55,469 bases of DNA from Bryobacterales bacterium (GCA_016789785.1 JAEUQE010000024.1:1-55469); one strand, 5' to 3'. Shown: positions 8,423 through 17,966, counted from the stretch's first letter. The notes: generated from the letters alone by a model not told the origin. Made by a program: numbers and translations.

Positions 8423-9340
8423 TCAGCGAATCCCAAGGCGGCGTTCGGCCGAATCCACGGTGTTGCTCATCAGCATCGCGATGGTCAGCGGACCCACTCC
8501 GCCGGGCACGGGAGTGTAGTAACTGGATTCGGCAAACGCCGCAGGATGCACGTCGCCGACAATCACACTGCCCTTCTGATCGAACTCCGCCAGGCGCGCG
8601 GCATCGCCATCAAATACCCGCTCCACCTGATCCCGCTTGCGAAGCCGGTTGATGCCCACGTCCACCACCACTGCGCCGGGCTTCACGAAGTCGCGAGTCA
8701 CAAACGCAGGCCGTCCAATCGCCGCAACCAGAATATCCGCGCGCCGGCATTCCTCCGCAAGATTCGTGGTCTTGGAATGGCAAATCGTCACCGTCGCATT
8801 GGCATGCAATAGCATCAGAGCCATCGGTTTGCCGACAATGCCGCTACGCCCCACCACCACCGCATGCTTGCCTGCCACGGGAATGCCGTAGTGATCGAGC
8901 ATACGCATCACACCCGCGGGCGTGCAGGCGCGAAAACCTGGCCGGTTCGCCACAAGGTCGCCCACACTGCGCGGATGAAACCCATCCACGTCCTTGGATG
9001 GATCGATGGACAACAAGACATGCTGCTCATCCACTTGTTCGGGCAACGGCAGTTGCACCAGGATGCCATCAATGTCCGGCCGCCGGTTCAGTGACTCCAC
9101 CAGAAACAGCAGGTCCTCTGTCGGCACGGTGTCCAACGGCAGATGCTTCTCGCTGGCAATGCCGAGATCCGCGCATGCCTTCACCTTGCTGCGCACATAG
9201 ATCTCCGACGCGGGATTGCTTCCCACCAGCACCACGGCGAGGCCCGGTGGCCTCCGCTCCTCTGCCAGTTGGTCGACCCGCGGTTTCAACGAGGCCAGGA
9301 TCGAGTCTCGAACCAGTTTTCCATCAAGAACGGTAGGCAT
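8423..9340 (-). CDS. folD: Bifunctional methylenetetrahydrofolate dehydrogenase/cyclohydrolase FolD
   Basis: 305 residues, slightly longer than the usual 280-300. FolD interconverts 5,10-methylene-, methenyl- and 10-formyl-tetrahydrofolate in one-carbon metabolism in the cytoplasm. Visible signatures are YVRSK with the catalytic lysine (Y48, K52), the GILVQLPLP segment, DVDGFHP, the NADP-binding VVGRSGIVGKPMA loop and the PGGVGPLT signature near the C-terminus. The start lies 2 bases after the stop of the amino-acid permease, so the two probably share a transcript. Confidence 0.95.
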   Translation of the reverse strand: MPTVLDGKLVRDSILASLKPRVDQLAEERRPPGLAVVLVGSNPASEIYVRSKVKACADLGIASEKHLPLDTVPTEDLLFLVESLNRRPDIDGILVQLPLPEQVDEQHVLLSIDPSKDVDGFHPRSVGDLVANRPGFRACTPAGVMRMLDHYGIPVAGKHAVVVGRSGIVGKPMALMLLHANATVTICHSKTTNLAEECRRADILVAAIGRPAFVTRDFVKPGAVVVDVGINRLRKRDQVERVFDGDAARLAEFDQKGSVIVGDVHPAAFAESSYYTPVPGGVGPLTIAMLMSNTVDSAERRLGIR

Positions 9341-9342
9341 GA

Positions 9343-10746
9343 TCAGGACGCTTCACGAATTCGGAAATGATAGACCAGTGCGCCCGCGGCGACCGTGAGG
9401 ACCGTCGCCAGAATCACGAAAGGCCTCAACTGAATCCCGACGATGAATGTCCACGCACTGATGATGAGGAATGTCACGGGCATCAGCGGAAACAGGAAGT
9501 CGACCACCGGAAGCCGCCGCCAACCTGGCCGCTTGCGCAGCACGAAAATCGACGCAACGGCCAGACACGCGAACATGTTCAACGTCGCGCCGATGTAGAG
9601 AAACAAGCCCTGAAACGGAGTGAAGGTCATGAGCATGGAAGCAACGCCCTGCCACAGAATCGCGTTCACCGGCGTGTGCCAGCGCGGATCGACCTTGGCC
9701 GCCGATGCGATGAATGCGCGGTTCTTCGCCATCGCGTAATAGACACGAGGACCGATGGTGACCATCGCGTTCACGGTGGACACGAGCGACAAAGCCATCA
9801 GGGCACCAAACGTCCCCGCCACTTCAGGCCCGAACAATCGCGACGCGCTCAACGTGCCAATCGCCAGCACGCCCTTCATCTGTTCGAGCGGAACACTGTA
9901 GATGAACACCGCGTTGAATCCCATGTAAAGCAGCGTGACCAACAACGTCCCCACGGCCAGCGCGATGGGCAGGTTCCGCTCCGGCTTGCGCAGTTCCTCC
10001 GCCACGTACGTCGCCGCGTTCCACCCACTGTAGCTGCCGTAGATAAAAAACAAACTGATGGCGAATTGTTGGAACAGCGGAACCGTGGATGTGCGCGTGG
10101 CATCCATGCTGAAATGCTGCCAGTTGCCGTTGCCGGCGAAGAACCCGAGCGCGATGAAACTGATCACCACAAGTACTTTGAGCGAAGTGAATACGTTCTG
10201 AAACTTCGCCACACGCTGCACACCGAACACGTTGAGCGCGGTGAGGAAGAGGATCAGCGAGCAGGCCATCAACTGTGCTCCGCCGGCGCGCACCTCAAAG
10301 GCGCCCGCGCCAAACGTGAACCACGCGTTTTCCTGCTTCAGCGCCGGAATGAAGTAGCCGAGGTAATCGGAGAATGCCAGCGCGGCGGCGGCAATCGGTG
10401 CGGAAAAGCCGGCCACAAACGAGATCCAGCCCGTCATGAACCCCCACGACGGTCCGTAGGCGTGCGTGAGATACACGTAGTCGCCGCCAGAGCTCGGGAA
10501 ATTCATGCCAAGTTCGGAATAGCAGAACGCGCCGGCAAGCGCGCAGATGGCGCCAACAATCCACACCGCGAACACAAGATCCACTCGCGCAAGATCGCCG
10601 GCAAGGAATCCCGTCGCGGTGAAGATTCCGGTGCCGATCATGTTCGAAACAACGAGTGCCGTCGCGGTGCCAACGCCCAACTGACGGAGCAGTCCCACAC
10701 CCTTGTCCGGCGCGAGCGCCGGCGCAGTCGCTTTATCCTGAGCCAC
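9343..10746 (-). CDS. APC-superfamily amino-acid permease
   Basis: An inner-membrane transporter with about 12-13 hydrophobic helices. The family signature is in TM1: ATALVVSNMIGTGIFTATG, with the unwound-helix GTGIF that binds substrate carboxylate. Related proteins import or exchange amino acids; the specific substrate is not evident. The reading frame stays open upstream through a 15-base tandem repeat (10761-10846), which would add a Cys/Pro-rich tail (CLAPQ units). I take the GTG at 10746 as the likelier start (467 residues), because the repeat-encoded tail is not protein-like. No clear Shine-Dalgarno supports either choice. It is followed at 2 bases by folD. Confidence 0.8.
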   Translation of the reverse strand: MAQDKATAPALAPDKGVGLLRQLGVGTATALVVSNMIGTGIFTATGFLAGDLARVDLVFAVWIVGAICALAGAFCYSELGMNFPSSGGDYVYLTHAYGPSWGFMTGWISFVAGFSAPIAAAALAFSDYLGYFIPALKQENAWFTFGAGAFEVRAGGAQLMACSLILFLTALNVFGVQRVAKFQNVFTSLKVLVVISFIALGFFAGNGNWQHFSMDATRTSTVPLFQQFAISLFFIYGSYSGWNAATYVAEELRKPERNLPIALAVGTLLVTLLYMGFNAVFIYSVPLEQMKGVLAIGTLSASRLFGPEVAGTFGALMALSLVSTVNAMVTIGPRVYYAMAKNRAFIASAAKVDPRWHTPVNAILWQGVASMLMTFTPFQGLFLYIGATLNMFACLAVASIFVLRKRPGWRRLPVVDFLFPLMPVTFLIISAWTFIVGIQLRPFVILATVLTVAAGALVYHFRIREAS

Positions 10747-10760
10747 CTCGTCATTGTACG

Positions 10761-10846
10761 CCAAGCACTGTGGTGCCAAGCACTGTGGTGCCAAGCACTG
10801 TGGCGCCAAGCATTGTGCACAAGCACTGTCGGCCAAGCATTGTGTC
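10761..10846. repeat. 15-base tandem repeat upstream of the permease
   Basis: The unit CCAAGCACTGTGGTG occurs twice exactly (10761-10790), then once with one change (10791-10805), followed by three decayed partial copies to about 10846. The period is a multiple of three, so it keeps the permease frame open. Confidence 0.85.
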
Positions 10847-11112
10847 CCCAGTTACCGCCGTTGTGGCGAAGCCGCATCTGCGCCAGGAGGACTTCCGACC
10901 CGCTGAAACAAGCTCTCAGGCGCCGGCTTTGTCTTGTCAGAAAGTCGAGAGGGGTCCATGGATCTGCGCCCGCCAGAGGCGTCCCGATGAGTCGGGGCGC
11001 GGCCGGCCTGGGGGCTTGCGTTACCGTGAAAAAGTGTCCAAACTGCGGAGTTTGGTGGCGCAACCACGCAATCGTCATTGCCGCCACCAACCGCGAGGCG
11101 TATTCTGTGGGC
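10847..11112. other. Divergent intergenic region with a small dyad
   Basis: No gene is seen between the repeat and pcm. A perfect 7-bp inverted repeat with a 4-base loop (CCAAACT gcgg AGTTTGG) lies at 11038-11055, about 57 bases before the pcm start. It has no T-run, so it could be an operator rather than a terminator. Confidence 0.4.
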
Positions 11113-11793
11113 ATGGGACGGCGAACGGTCATCTTGATGCTCTTGGGATGCGCTTCTTCCGCCGCCCAACAGAAGGCGAGGCTCACCATGGTGAAGCAGC
11201 AGATCGAAGACAGAGGAGTGAAGAACCCAAGGGTGCTCCAAGCCATGCGCGCCACGCCCCGTCACCTGTTCGTCCCCAAGGACATGGAAGCGCTCGCCTA
11301 TGAGGATCGTCCATTACCCATCGGCGACGGGCAAACCATCTCACAGCCCTACATCGTCGCCCTGATGAGTGAACTGCTCGACGTCAGCCCAACTCATCGC
11401 GTCCTCGAAATCGGCACCGGCTCAGGCTACCAGGCAGCCATCCTCGCGCAGCTTGCCAAGCAGGTCTACTCCATTGAGATCGTCCCGAAGCTCGCCATCC
11501 AGGCCGAAGCACTCCTTCGCCAACAGAACCACAGCAATGTCCGGATCCGGGTTGGCGACGGCTATCTCGGATGGCCCGAAGAAGCACCGTTTGACCGCAT
11601 TATTCTGACGGCGGCCCCACCCTCCATTCCGCGGGAACTCATCCGGCAGCTTCGTCCGGAAGGCAAGCTCGTGGCTCCTGAGGGCGTCGGCAATCAGGAT
11701 CTTGTGGTGATTGAGAAATCGAGAAGCGGCTCCATCCAGCGCCGCAACATCATTCCCGTTGCTTTCGTGCCGATGGTCCACGGCCGCAACTGA
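11113..11793 (+). CDS. pcm: Protein-L-isoaspartate O-methyltransferase with lipoprotein-like signal
   Basis: 226 residues. Pcm transfers a methyl group from SAM to isoaspartyl residues in damaged proteins. Visible motifs are GDGQTISQPYIVALM (about 71-85) and the SAM loop VLEIGTGSGYQAA (about 97-109), followed by the post-I acidic strand YSIEIV. Unusually, the N-terminus (MGRRTVILMLLGC) is a short basic-plus-hydrophobic stretch ending in a possible lipobox LLGC, with cysteine at residue 13. This suggests membrane anchoring outside the cytoplasm, where SAM is not expected. ATG 11113 is the first start that gives this signal; an internal ATG near residue 26 would give a cytoplasmic form. Confidence 0.85.
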   Translation: MGRRTVILMLLGCASSAAQQKARLTMVKQQIEDRGVKNPRVLQAMRATPRHLFVPKDMEALAYEDRPLPIGDGQTISQPYIVALMSELLDVSPTHRVLEIGTGSGYQAAILAQLAKQVYSIEIVPKLAIQAEALLRQQNHSNVRIRVGDGYLGWPEEAPFDRIILTAAPPSIPRELIRQLRPEGKLVAPEGVGNQDLVVIEKSRSGSIQRRNIIPVAFVPMVHGRN

Positions 11794-12152
11794 CAGCCTC
11801 CGCAGGCGTCCCGCAATAGAATTAACACGTGCTACGGATTCACGAATCCGGCATGTCGTGTTACGATAAGAGCTAGTATCCGTTAACGAATGTTGCGCGG
11901 CCGGGTGGGTGTCGCCGAGATCTTTATCCTTCAGGCCGTTGGCGTCTGGCGAGAGTCGGAATCGTATAACGAATCCGTCGAAATCGCCAGCTTGCTCGTT
12001 TTCAACGCAGTTGTCAGCCCGCTTGGATGGATCACGTCGGTTTTGACGCTTTTCCCCTCTTGCCGTCATCTTTGGTTAACAGATAAGTCATCCGGTAGGT
12101 GATTATGTGACGGACTGCGCACATTCAAGCCGGCCGGGAAAGGGGTCACTTT
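11794..12152. other. Intergenic region with a nested inverted repeat
   Basis: No gene is recognised. The notable structure is at 11823-11863: outer arms TAACACG/CGTGTTA enclose inner arms CGGATTC/GAATCCG (11835-11841, 11844-11850). It lies just after pcm and about 290 bases before the receptor gene. The ATG at 12153 has AAAGGGG 7 bases upstream. Confidence 0.6.
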
Positions 12153-15100
12153 ATGAGCAAGTCTCTGCGTCCTGCAGCAGCCTTACGCTTCGCGTTGGCG
12201 CTGCTGATGGTTGCATCTCTCAGCTCGATTTACGCACAAATCACCGGTGATCTCCGCGGCATCGTACTGGATGCGAGCGGCGCGGTTGTGCCGAAGGCTA
12301 CGGTCACGTTGAAAAGCCAGGAGACCGGTGAGGTACGAACCGTCGTTACCACCGACGGAAACTTTAATTTTGCGCTGCTGAAGATCGGCAAGTACGAGGT
12401 GCGGGCCGAAGCACCTGGATTCCGAGTCGCCTCCGCAATCGCGGACGTGAAAACGGGCGAAATCTCCAGCGTGCGGTTTGCGCTCGAAGTCGGCCAGGTG
12501 ACTGAGACCGTCAACGTCACCGATGCCGTGTCGCTTCTCAATACCGAAAATGCCCAGTTGCAGACTTCGGTGGCCGGTGAAGCGATTCAGGAAATCCCAG
12601 TCGCGCGCAACCCGAACCTGTTCGCGTTGACCGCGCCTGGCGTAGCCCCCGTCTCGAACAACAATCCGTTCCTGGGCTCGGGCAGCTTCAACTCCAACGG
12701 CGGCCGCGGCCGTGGCAACAACATCACGGTGGATGGCATCACCGCCACCGACGTTTCGGTGACCGGTACGGGCGGTACGCTGAACCCGTTGAACTTTTCC
12801 TCCATCAAGGAAGTGAAGGTCATCACCAACAACTTCAGCGCGGAGTATGGCCGCAATTCGAGCGCCCAGGTGCTCTACATCACCAAGAGCGGCACCAATG
12901 ATCTGCATGGCGAAGCGTTTGAGTACTTCCGTAACAACGTGCTCAATGCCCGCCCCTTCTTCGACACGTCCGGTAAGACCAACATCGTGAAGCGCAATGA
13001 GTATGGCTTCGCGTTGGGAGGCCCGGCGTATATCCCGAAAGTCTTCGACGGCCGCAACAAGGCTTTCTGGTTCATGGACTATCAGGGCCTGAAGCTGCGC
13101 GGCGCGGGCGCGACCCGCATCGCACGGGTATTTACGCCCGAGCAGGTTGCCGGGATTACCGATCCTTCGGCCCGCGCGTTGGTGCAACAGTATCAGGTTC
13201 CAACCTCAGGCACTGGCCAGATCACCACTTCGGCGCCCAACAAGACGGACTTCTGGCAGTGGGCGCTTCGTGGCGACTTCAATCTAGGATCGCGCGACAC
13301 TCTGTGGGTCCGCTATAGCGCCGCCGACAACGTTTCCGCCAGCGATGGACTGACCTTCATCGGCTCCAACCTGCCTGGCTTCGGCGCCACCAGCGGCGGA
13401 CGTCCCCGGCAGTCCACCGCGGCACACACGCACTTGTTCGGCTCCTCCGCCGTCAATGAGTTCCGCTTCGGCTTTGGCCAGAGCGATGCCGGCTTCCCCA
13501 TCGACACACCGTTCCAGCTTGGCCCGCGCATCACCTTCCAGGATGCCTCGGTTAACTCCTTTGGCGTATGGGAAGGTCTGCCGCAGGGACGCGAACAGCG
13601 CACCTATCAGTTTAACGACAACTTCTCGTTCGTGAAGGGCTCGCACAACATCAAGGTTGGCGGTGAGTTCTACTACCTGCAGGCCGACAGCGTTTTCGAC
13701 GCTCTCCAGCGGCCGCTCATCTCCTTTGCGAACATCGCCGACTTCCAGCGCGGCGTACCCGCCGTGGTCCAGCAGCGGTTCGGCAACTCCGTTCGCGCCA
13801 ATCGCGTGCGGAACTTCTTCGCCTTCGTTCAGGATGACTGGAAGGTGACGCGCAACTTCACGCTCAACATCGGTATGCGTATGGAATGGGCCGGCGGACC
13901 GACGGAAAAGAACGGCCTCATCTCCAACCTGAATCTGAACAACAACTCGGCGTTCGGTCAGGCTGGCGGCGGACCGTTCGGTCTGCTCGAACTCGGCAAG
14001 CCCTCGTTCCAGAGCAACACCAACTGGGGTCCGCGCATTGGCTTCGCATGGAACGTTGGTTCCTCGGGCAAGACGGTGGTTCGTGGCGGCTACGGCGTCG
14101 CGTACGACTTCATCTTCCTCAACCCGATCACCAACCAGCGCTTCCTGCCGCCGTTCATCGTGACCGGCGTGCTCTCGGGCCAGGCCAGCTTCACGGGCAC
14201 CAACTCGCTGGCGTCCATCCTCGCGGGCAACGCGCAGATCCAACGCGAAACCGCCGCTCAGGTGGGCAATCTGCCGACCAATGTGGTGAATTTCGGCGCC
14301 ATCTCCCCGGCCATCGACCAGAGCCTGCGCAACGCACAGGTGCATCAGTTCAATCTCGGTGTGCAGCGTGAGCAGTTCGGGATCGTGTGGAAGGCCGGTT
14401 ACGTCGGCACGAAGGGCAACTATCTGCCTCGCTCGCGCGATATCAACTTCATCTTCCCGCAGGTACCCGCGGCGACCAGCCTCGCCGACGAAACGGCCCG
14501 GCTCGGCGCATTCCAGGCCGCGTTCAGCGCACAGAACGGTGGCGCTACCCGCCGCAGCAACCGCATCGATCCACGTTACAACGGGATCGTGTGGGTGGAC
14601 AGTTCCGCCAACTCGAACTTCCACAGCTTGCAGTTTGAAGCACAGAAGCGGATCAGCACCTTCCTGTTCAACGCCAATTACACGTTCGGCAAGTCGATTG
14701 ACGACGGTTCGGATGTGCTGGGCGTGCTGATCAACGACAGCTCGAACCAGCAGGATCCTCGCGACAACCGCAACAACCGTTCCGCTTCCCAGTTCGACCT
14801 CCAGCAGCGCCTCGTGATCACGCATTCGTGGGAGCCCGCATGGTTCCGCGGATCGTCGAGCTGGGCGATGCGTAACCTGGTCGGCAACTGGGGCTTCTCC
14901 GGAATCACCAGTATCCGTAGCGGCTTCCCCATCACGTTGGATGCAGGCGCACGGCGTGGCTTGAGTCCGCTTACCGTTTTCGGCGGCGGCGGCGCGATCC
15001 GTCCGAACGTCAGCGGCCCCGTCACGGTGGATTTCCGTCCCGCGGGTTCGGCGGGCTCACCGGCCGGCCTGAACACTGACCCGACTCAGCGCATCTCCGC

Positions 15101-15389
15101 CTACGCGGAACGCGTTGGGCTGTCTCAGCCGCTGCTCGGCAACATCGGCAATATGGGCCGCAACATTCTCCGGCTCAACGGCGAACGCAACTTCGATTGG
15201 AACATCTACAAGAACTTCAACGTCACCGAACGCGCGAAGTTCCAGATCCGGGCGGAGTTCTACAACGTGTTCAACAACACTTCGTTCCAGGAAGCAAGCC
15301 GCACCATCACGGCGCCTGATTTCGGCCAGTACAACGTGGTCGGTCAGGGTGCCCGCTTCATTCAGTTGGGCGCGCGCTTCATTTTCTAG
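12153..15389 (+). CDS. Oar-like TonB-dependent receptor with carboxypeptidase-regulatory domain
   Basis: 1078 residues. A Sec signal peptide ends near residue 29 (SSIYAQ). It is followed by a CarboxypepD_reg/Cna-B-like beta-sandwich (GDLRGIVLDASGAVVPKATV, about 30-110), a plug domain (about 120-250, with GRGNNITVDGI and EVKVITNNFSAEYGR), and a long beta-barrel ending in aromatic FIF, the usual outer-membrane insertion signal. These proteins, abundant in Acidobacteriota, are thought to import polymers or peptides across the outer membrane using TonB energy; the ligand is unknown. The gene is flanked by a nested inverted repeat upstream and a strong terminator downstream, so it is probably monocistronic. 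Confidence 0.9.
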   Translation: MSKSLRPAAALRFALALLMVASLSSIYAQITGDLRGIVLDASGAVVPKATVTLKSQETGEVRTVVTTDGNFNFALLKIGKYEVRAEAPGFRVASAIADVKTGEISSVRFALEVGQVTETVNVTDAVSLLNTENAQLQTSVAGEAIQEIPVARNPNLFALTAPGVAPVSNNNPFLGSGSFNSNGGRGRGNNITVDGITATDVSVTGTGGTLNPLNFSSIKEVKVITNNFSAEYGRNSSAQVLYITKSGTNDLHGEAFEYFRNNVLNARPFFDTSGKTNIVKRNEYGFALGGPAYIPKVFDGRNKAFWFMDYQGLKLRGAGATRIARVFTPEQVAGITDPSARALVQQYQVPTSGTGQITTSAPNKTDFWQWALRGDFNLGSRDTLWVRYSAADNVSASDGLTFIGSNLPGFGATSGGRPRQSTAAHTHLFGSSAVNEFRFGFGQSDAGFPIDTPFQLGPRITFQDASVNSFGVWEGLPQGREQRTYQFNDNFSFVKGSHNIKVGGEFYYLQADSVFDALQRPLISFANIADFQRGVPAVVQQRFGNSVRANRVRNFFAFVQDDWKVTRNFTLNIGMRMEWAGGPTEKNGLISNLNLNNNSAFGQAGGGPFGLLELGKPSFQSNTNWGPRIGFAWNVGSSGKTVVRGGYGVAYDFIFLNPITNQRFLPPFIVTGVLSGQASFTGTNSLASILAGNAQIQRETAAQVGNLPTNVVNFGAISPAIDQSLRNAQVHQFNLGVQREQFGIVWKAGYVGTKGNYLPRSRDINFIFPQVPAATSLADETARLGAFQAAFSAQNGGATRRSNRIDPRYNGIVWVDSSANSNFHSLQFEAQKRISTFLFNANYTFGKSIDDGSDVLGVLINDSSNQQDPRDNRNNRSASQFDLQQRLVITHSWEPAWFRGSSSWAMRNLVGNWGFSGITSIRSGFPITLDAGARRGLSPLTVFGGGGAIRPNVSGPVTVDFRPAGSAGSPAGLNTDPTQRISAYAERVGLSQPLLGNIGNMGRNILRLNGERNFDWNIYKNFNVTERAKFQIRAEFYNVFNNTSFQEASRTITAPDFGQYNVVGQGARFIQLGARFIF

Positions 15390-15410
15390 AACCGAAGCAA
15401 CGCTTACCGA

Positions 15411-15450
15411 AGCCCCTGCCATGCCAAAACATGGCGGGGGCTTTTTGTTT
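15411..15450 (+). terminator. Rho-independent terminator after the Oar-like receptor
   Basis: A 13-bp stem (AGCCCCTGCCATG paired with CATGGCGGGGGCT, one G-T pair) with a 6-base loop is followed directly by TTTTTGTTT. It lies 22 bases after the receptor stop. Confidence 0.95.
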
Positions 15451-15513
15451 CATGTCCCATCATGCTGCCCCGCCCTACTCCCCCGGCCTCTTCTGGCGCG
15501 CTATCTTAGCAAG

Positions 15514-16173
15514 TTGACACCGCAACAACTCGAACTTGCCCGCATCGTGTGGGACTATCATCATCTGCATCACGAACCGCAGCCTGCCGACGTGATCCTC
15601 GCTCTCGGTTCGCATGATTTGCGGGTCGCCGAGGCTGCGGCGGACTTCTTCCTGCGAGGCTTCGGAGGGCGGCTGGTCTGCACGGGCGGCATCGCGCATC
15701 AGGGCGACATGCTGGAAACGCCGTGGAAGTGCACCGAAGCGGAGAAGTACGCGGAAGTGGCGCGGGAACGCGGCGTACCGTCGGATGCGATTGTTCTGGA
15801 GCCGCGGGCCACCAACACCGCCGAGAACATCCGTTTCGCACGCGAGCTCCTGGAGGCGCAAGCCACGCGGCCACGGCGTGTGCTGCTTGTCATGAAGCCG
15901 TTCATGCAGCGGCGGGCGTTCGCCACGCATGCGGTCGAATGGCCGGAGATGCCCGCGACGGTCGCATCACCCAATCTCACCTTCGATGAATACTGCACCG
16001 GCGAATTCACACCCGCTCGGATCACGCACATCATGCTGGGCGATCTGCAGCGAATCTGGATCTATGCGCGCAAAGGATACTCCGCCCCGCAGCGCATCCC
16101 TAAGCAAGTGAGGGAAGCGTTTGACGAACTGGTTGCACAAGGTTTCTCGCAGCATCTTTCGAAAGAGGAATAG
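15514..16173 (+). CDS. DUF218 (YdcF-like) protein
   Basis: About 219 residues of the YdcF/DUF218 family. The core runs ADVILALGSHDLRVAEAAA, then RLVCTGGIAHQGD, then DAIVLEPRATNTAENIRFARELL, then RRVLLVMKPFMQRRAFATH. These are the conserved strand-loop elements of the family, whose members bind nucleotides (SAM or similar); the physiological role is unclear. It has no membrane anchor, unlike ElyC/SanA relatives. No ATG or GTG is available in this frame. The TTG at 15514 gives the start expected from relatives (a helix before WDYHHLHH), but without a visible Shine-Dalgarno, so the start is uncertain. Confidence 0.75.
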   Translation: MTPQQLELARIVWDYHHLHHEPQPADVILALGSHDLRVAEAAADFFLRGFGGRLVCTGGIAHQGDMLETPWKCTEAEKYAEVARERGVPSDAIVLEPRATNTAENIRFARELLEAQATRPRRVLLVMKPFMQRRAFATHAVEWPEMPATVASPNLTFDEYCTGEFTPARITHIMLGDLQRIWIYARKGYSAPQRIPKQVREAFDELVAQGFSQHLSKEE

Positions 16174-16197
16174 CCGCTGTCTTGAAGGAAGGAACTC

Positions 16198-17664
16198 ATG
16201 GCCACGTCTCGCCAGGATGACCACCGCCCCACGATCGAGCGTGCCGGTCTCGACCGGCTTGAGCCAAGCGCACATGATCGCGAACAGTCCGCCCGCGCGA
16301 TGCTCGATCTGATTCTGCGGGCGTATGAATCGCTACCGCGACAGGCCGCGCTCCGGATCGCCGGCCACGCCCAGTTTCAGGAGTTCTATGAAGACCTGCC
16401 GCGCGAGCCTCGTGCCTGGCCCCAAGTGCTGAGCCGCCTGGAGCACGAGGTGCTTCCCTACCTCGGCCGCCCTTCCCATCCGCGCTTCTTCGCATTCGTT
16501 CCGGGTCCCAGCAACTGGTGGGGCGTGTGGGCCGACGCGATCGCCCGCGCGTACAACGTCTTCGCGGGCTGCTGGTATGAAGGCGCGGGCGCATCCATGA
16601 TTGAAGCGGTCACGGTGGACTGGCTGCGCCGCGTGACTGGCTATCCGGACACTGCATGTGGCGCATTCATGAGTGGAGGTTCGATCGCGAATCTGACGGC
16701 GCTTGCGGCCGCGAGGCAGTGGGCCTTCGGCGAGGATGCCTTCGACCATGGCACGGTGTACTTCTCCGACCAGACGCATTCCTCGGTGGAACGCGCGCTG
16801 AAGCTGCTGGGCATTCGACGTAACCGCATTCGGCGCATTGCTTCCGATTCATCCTTCCAGTTGCCTCCCGATGCAATCACCGATGCCATTCAACGGGATC
16901 GCGAAGCCGGACTGCGGCCCTTCTGCGTGGTCGCCAACGCCGGGACGACCAATACCGGCGCGATCGATCCACTGCCCGCAATCGCCGCCATCGCCGAGCG
17001 CGAGCATCTGTGGATGCACGTCGATGGCGCCTACGGTGGCGCTGCCGCGTTCAGTTCCCGCGGCCGGGACTTGCTGAAGGGCATGGATCTGTCCCACTCG
17101 CTCACGCTCGATCCGCATAAGTGGCTTTTCCAACCCTTCGATTGCGGTTGCGTCCTGTTCCGCAGCGAAGCCACCGCGCACGCCGCGTTTCACATGACGC
17201 CGGAGTATCTGCAAGACACGATGTCCACCGGTGAGGTGAACTTCTGGGACTTGAGCCCGGAACTCACTCGCCCCTTCCGGGCGTTGAAGCTATGGATGTC
17301 GATCCAGATCTTCGGAGCCGATGCGATCGGGCGTGCGATTGATCATGGCTTCTCCCTTGCCGAAACCGCCGAGTCCGCGCTACGCGCCTTGCCCGATTGG
17401 CAAATTGTGACTCCGGCGCACATGGCGGTGGTCACGTTTCGCTATGCTCCCGCGGGCGCCGACGAGCCGCTGTTGCGCGAGTGGAATACTCGCATCGGGC
17501 GCACGATTACCGAATCCGGTTTCGCCGTGGTGCTCTCCACCGAACTCCGGGGACAGAAGGTGCTGCGCCTGTGCCCGATCAATCCGCGCACGGAAGTCAC
17601 GGACATTCTGGCCACGGTGGCGGAACTGGACCGCATCGCAAGATCCATCCGCGAGCGGCCATAG
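16198..17664 (+). CDS. PLP-dependent aromatic-L-amino-acid decarboxylase family protein
   Basis: 488 residues of the group II PLP decarboxylase family. These enzymes remove the carboxyl group of aromatic amino acids, or of glutamate or diaminobutyrate in relatives. The PLP lysine sits in TLDPHKWLF (K308). The HVDGAYGGAA motif binds the cofactor ring nitrogen through its aspartate, and FMSGGSIANLTAL contacts the phosphate. The ATG at 16198 has AAGGAAGGA immediately upstream. It lies 24 bases after the DUF218 gene and may be co-transcribed. Substrate cannot be fixed from sequence; loss of the catalytic-loop tyrosine would turn such enzymes into aldehyde synthases and was not assessed. Confidence 0.88.
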   Translation: MATSRQDDHRPTIERAGLDRLEPSAHDREQSARAMLDLILRAYESLPRQAALRIAGHAQFQEFYEDLPREPRAWPQVLSRLEHEVLPYLGRPSHPRFFAFVPGPSNWWGVWADAIARAYNVFAGCWYEGAGASMIEAVTVDWLRRVTGYPDTACGAFMSGGSIANLTALAAARQWAFGEDAFDHGTVYFSDQTHSSVERALKLLGIRRNRIRRIASDSSFQLPPDAITDAIQRDREAGLRPFCVVANAGTTNTGAIDPLPAIAAIAEREHLWMHVDGAYGGAAAFSSRGRDLLKGMDLSHSLTLDPHKWLFQPFDCGCVLFRSEATAHAAFHMTPEYLQDTMSTGEVNFWDLSPELTRPFRALKLWMSIQIFGADAIGRAIDHGFSLAETAESALRALPDWQIVTPAHMAVVTFRYAPAGADEPLLREWNTRIGRTITESGFAVVLSTELRGQKVLRLCPINPRTEVTDILATVAELDRIARSIRERP

Positions 17665-17966
17665 CCGCACTGCCGGAGAGCCCAAGCTGGAGGCGCTTGC
17701 GCAACCTGTCGCCATGCGGATGGGTATCGCAATGGCGTTTCGCAATGCACCATGGTCAGACAGCGGGTCTCGCGTCCGTTCCGCACAGCGCGACTACACC
17801 TGACCTTTGGTATTTCGGGACTGCCCTTTCGCTCCAATCGAGGATTCAGTGAATCAACGACCTGCGAGAACCCTTTCGCCCGATGCGAAACGCTACGCTT
17901 GATCGTGGGCTATCGACCGTAGGCCGGAACAAAGCATTTCTTATCTGTGAGTTACGACCCAGACTA
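17665..17966. other. Gene-free stretch
   Basis: No coding frame with recognisable protein content, no hairpin with a T-run and no clear promoter were found. It borders the pseudogene remnants that follow. Confidence 0.5.

Noticed and set aside
10761..10846. Tandem repeats considered as a CRISPR array
   Set aside because: The 15-base units are directly adjacent with no spacers and no cas genes are present.
9367..11112. A very long plus-strand open frame opposite folD's end and the amino-acid permease, continuing into pcm
   Set aside because: The composition is Arg/His/Glu-rich shadow translation of the permease; only the part from 11113 has protein-family similarity (Pcm).
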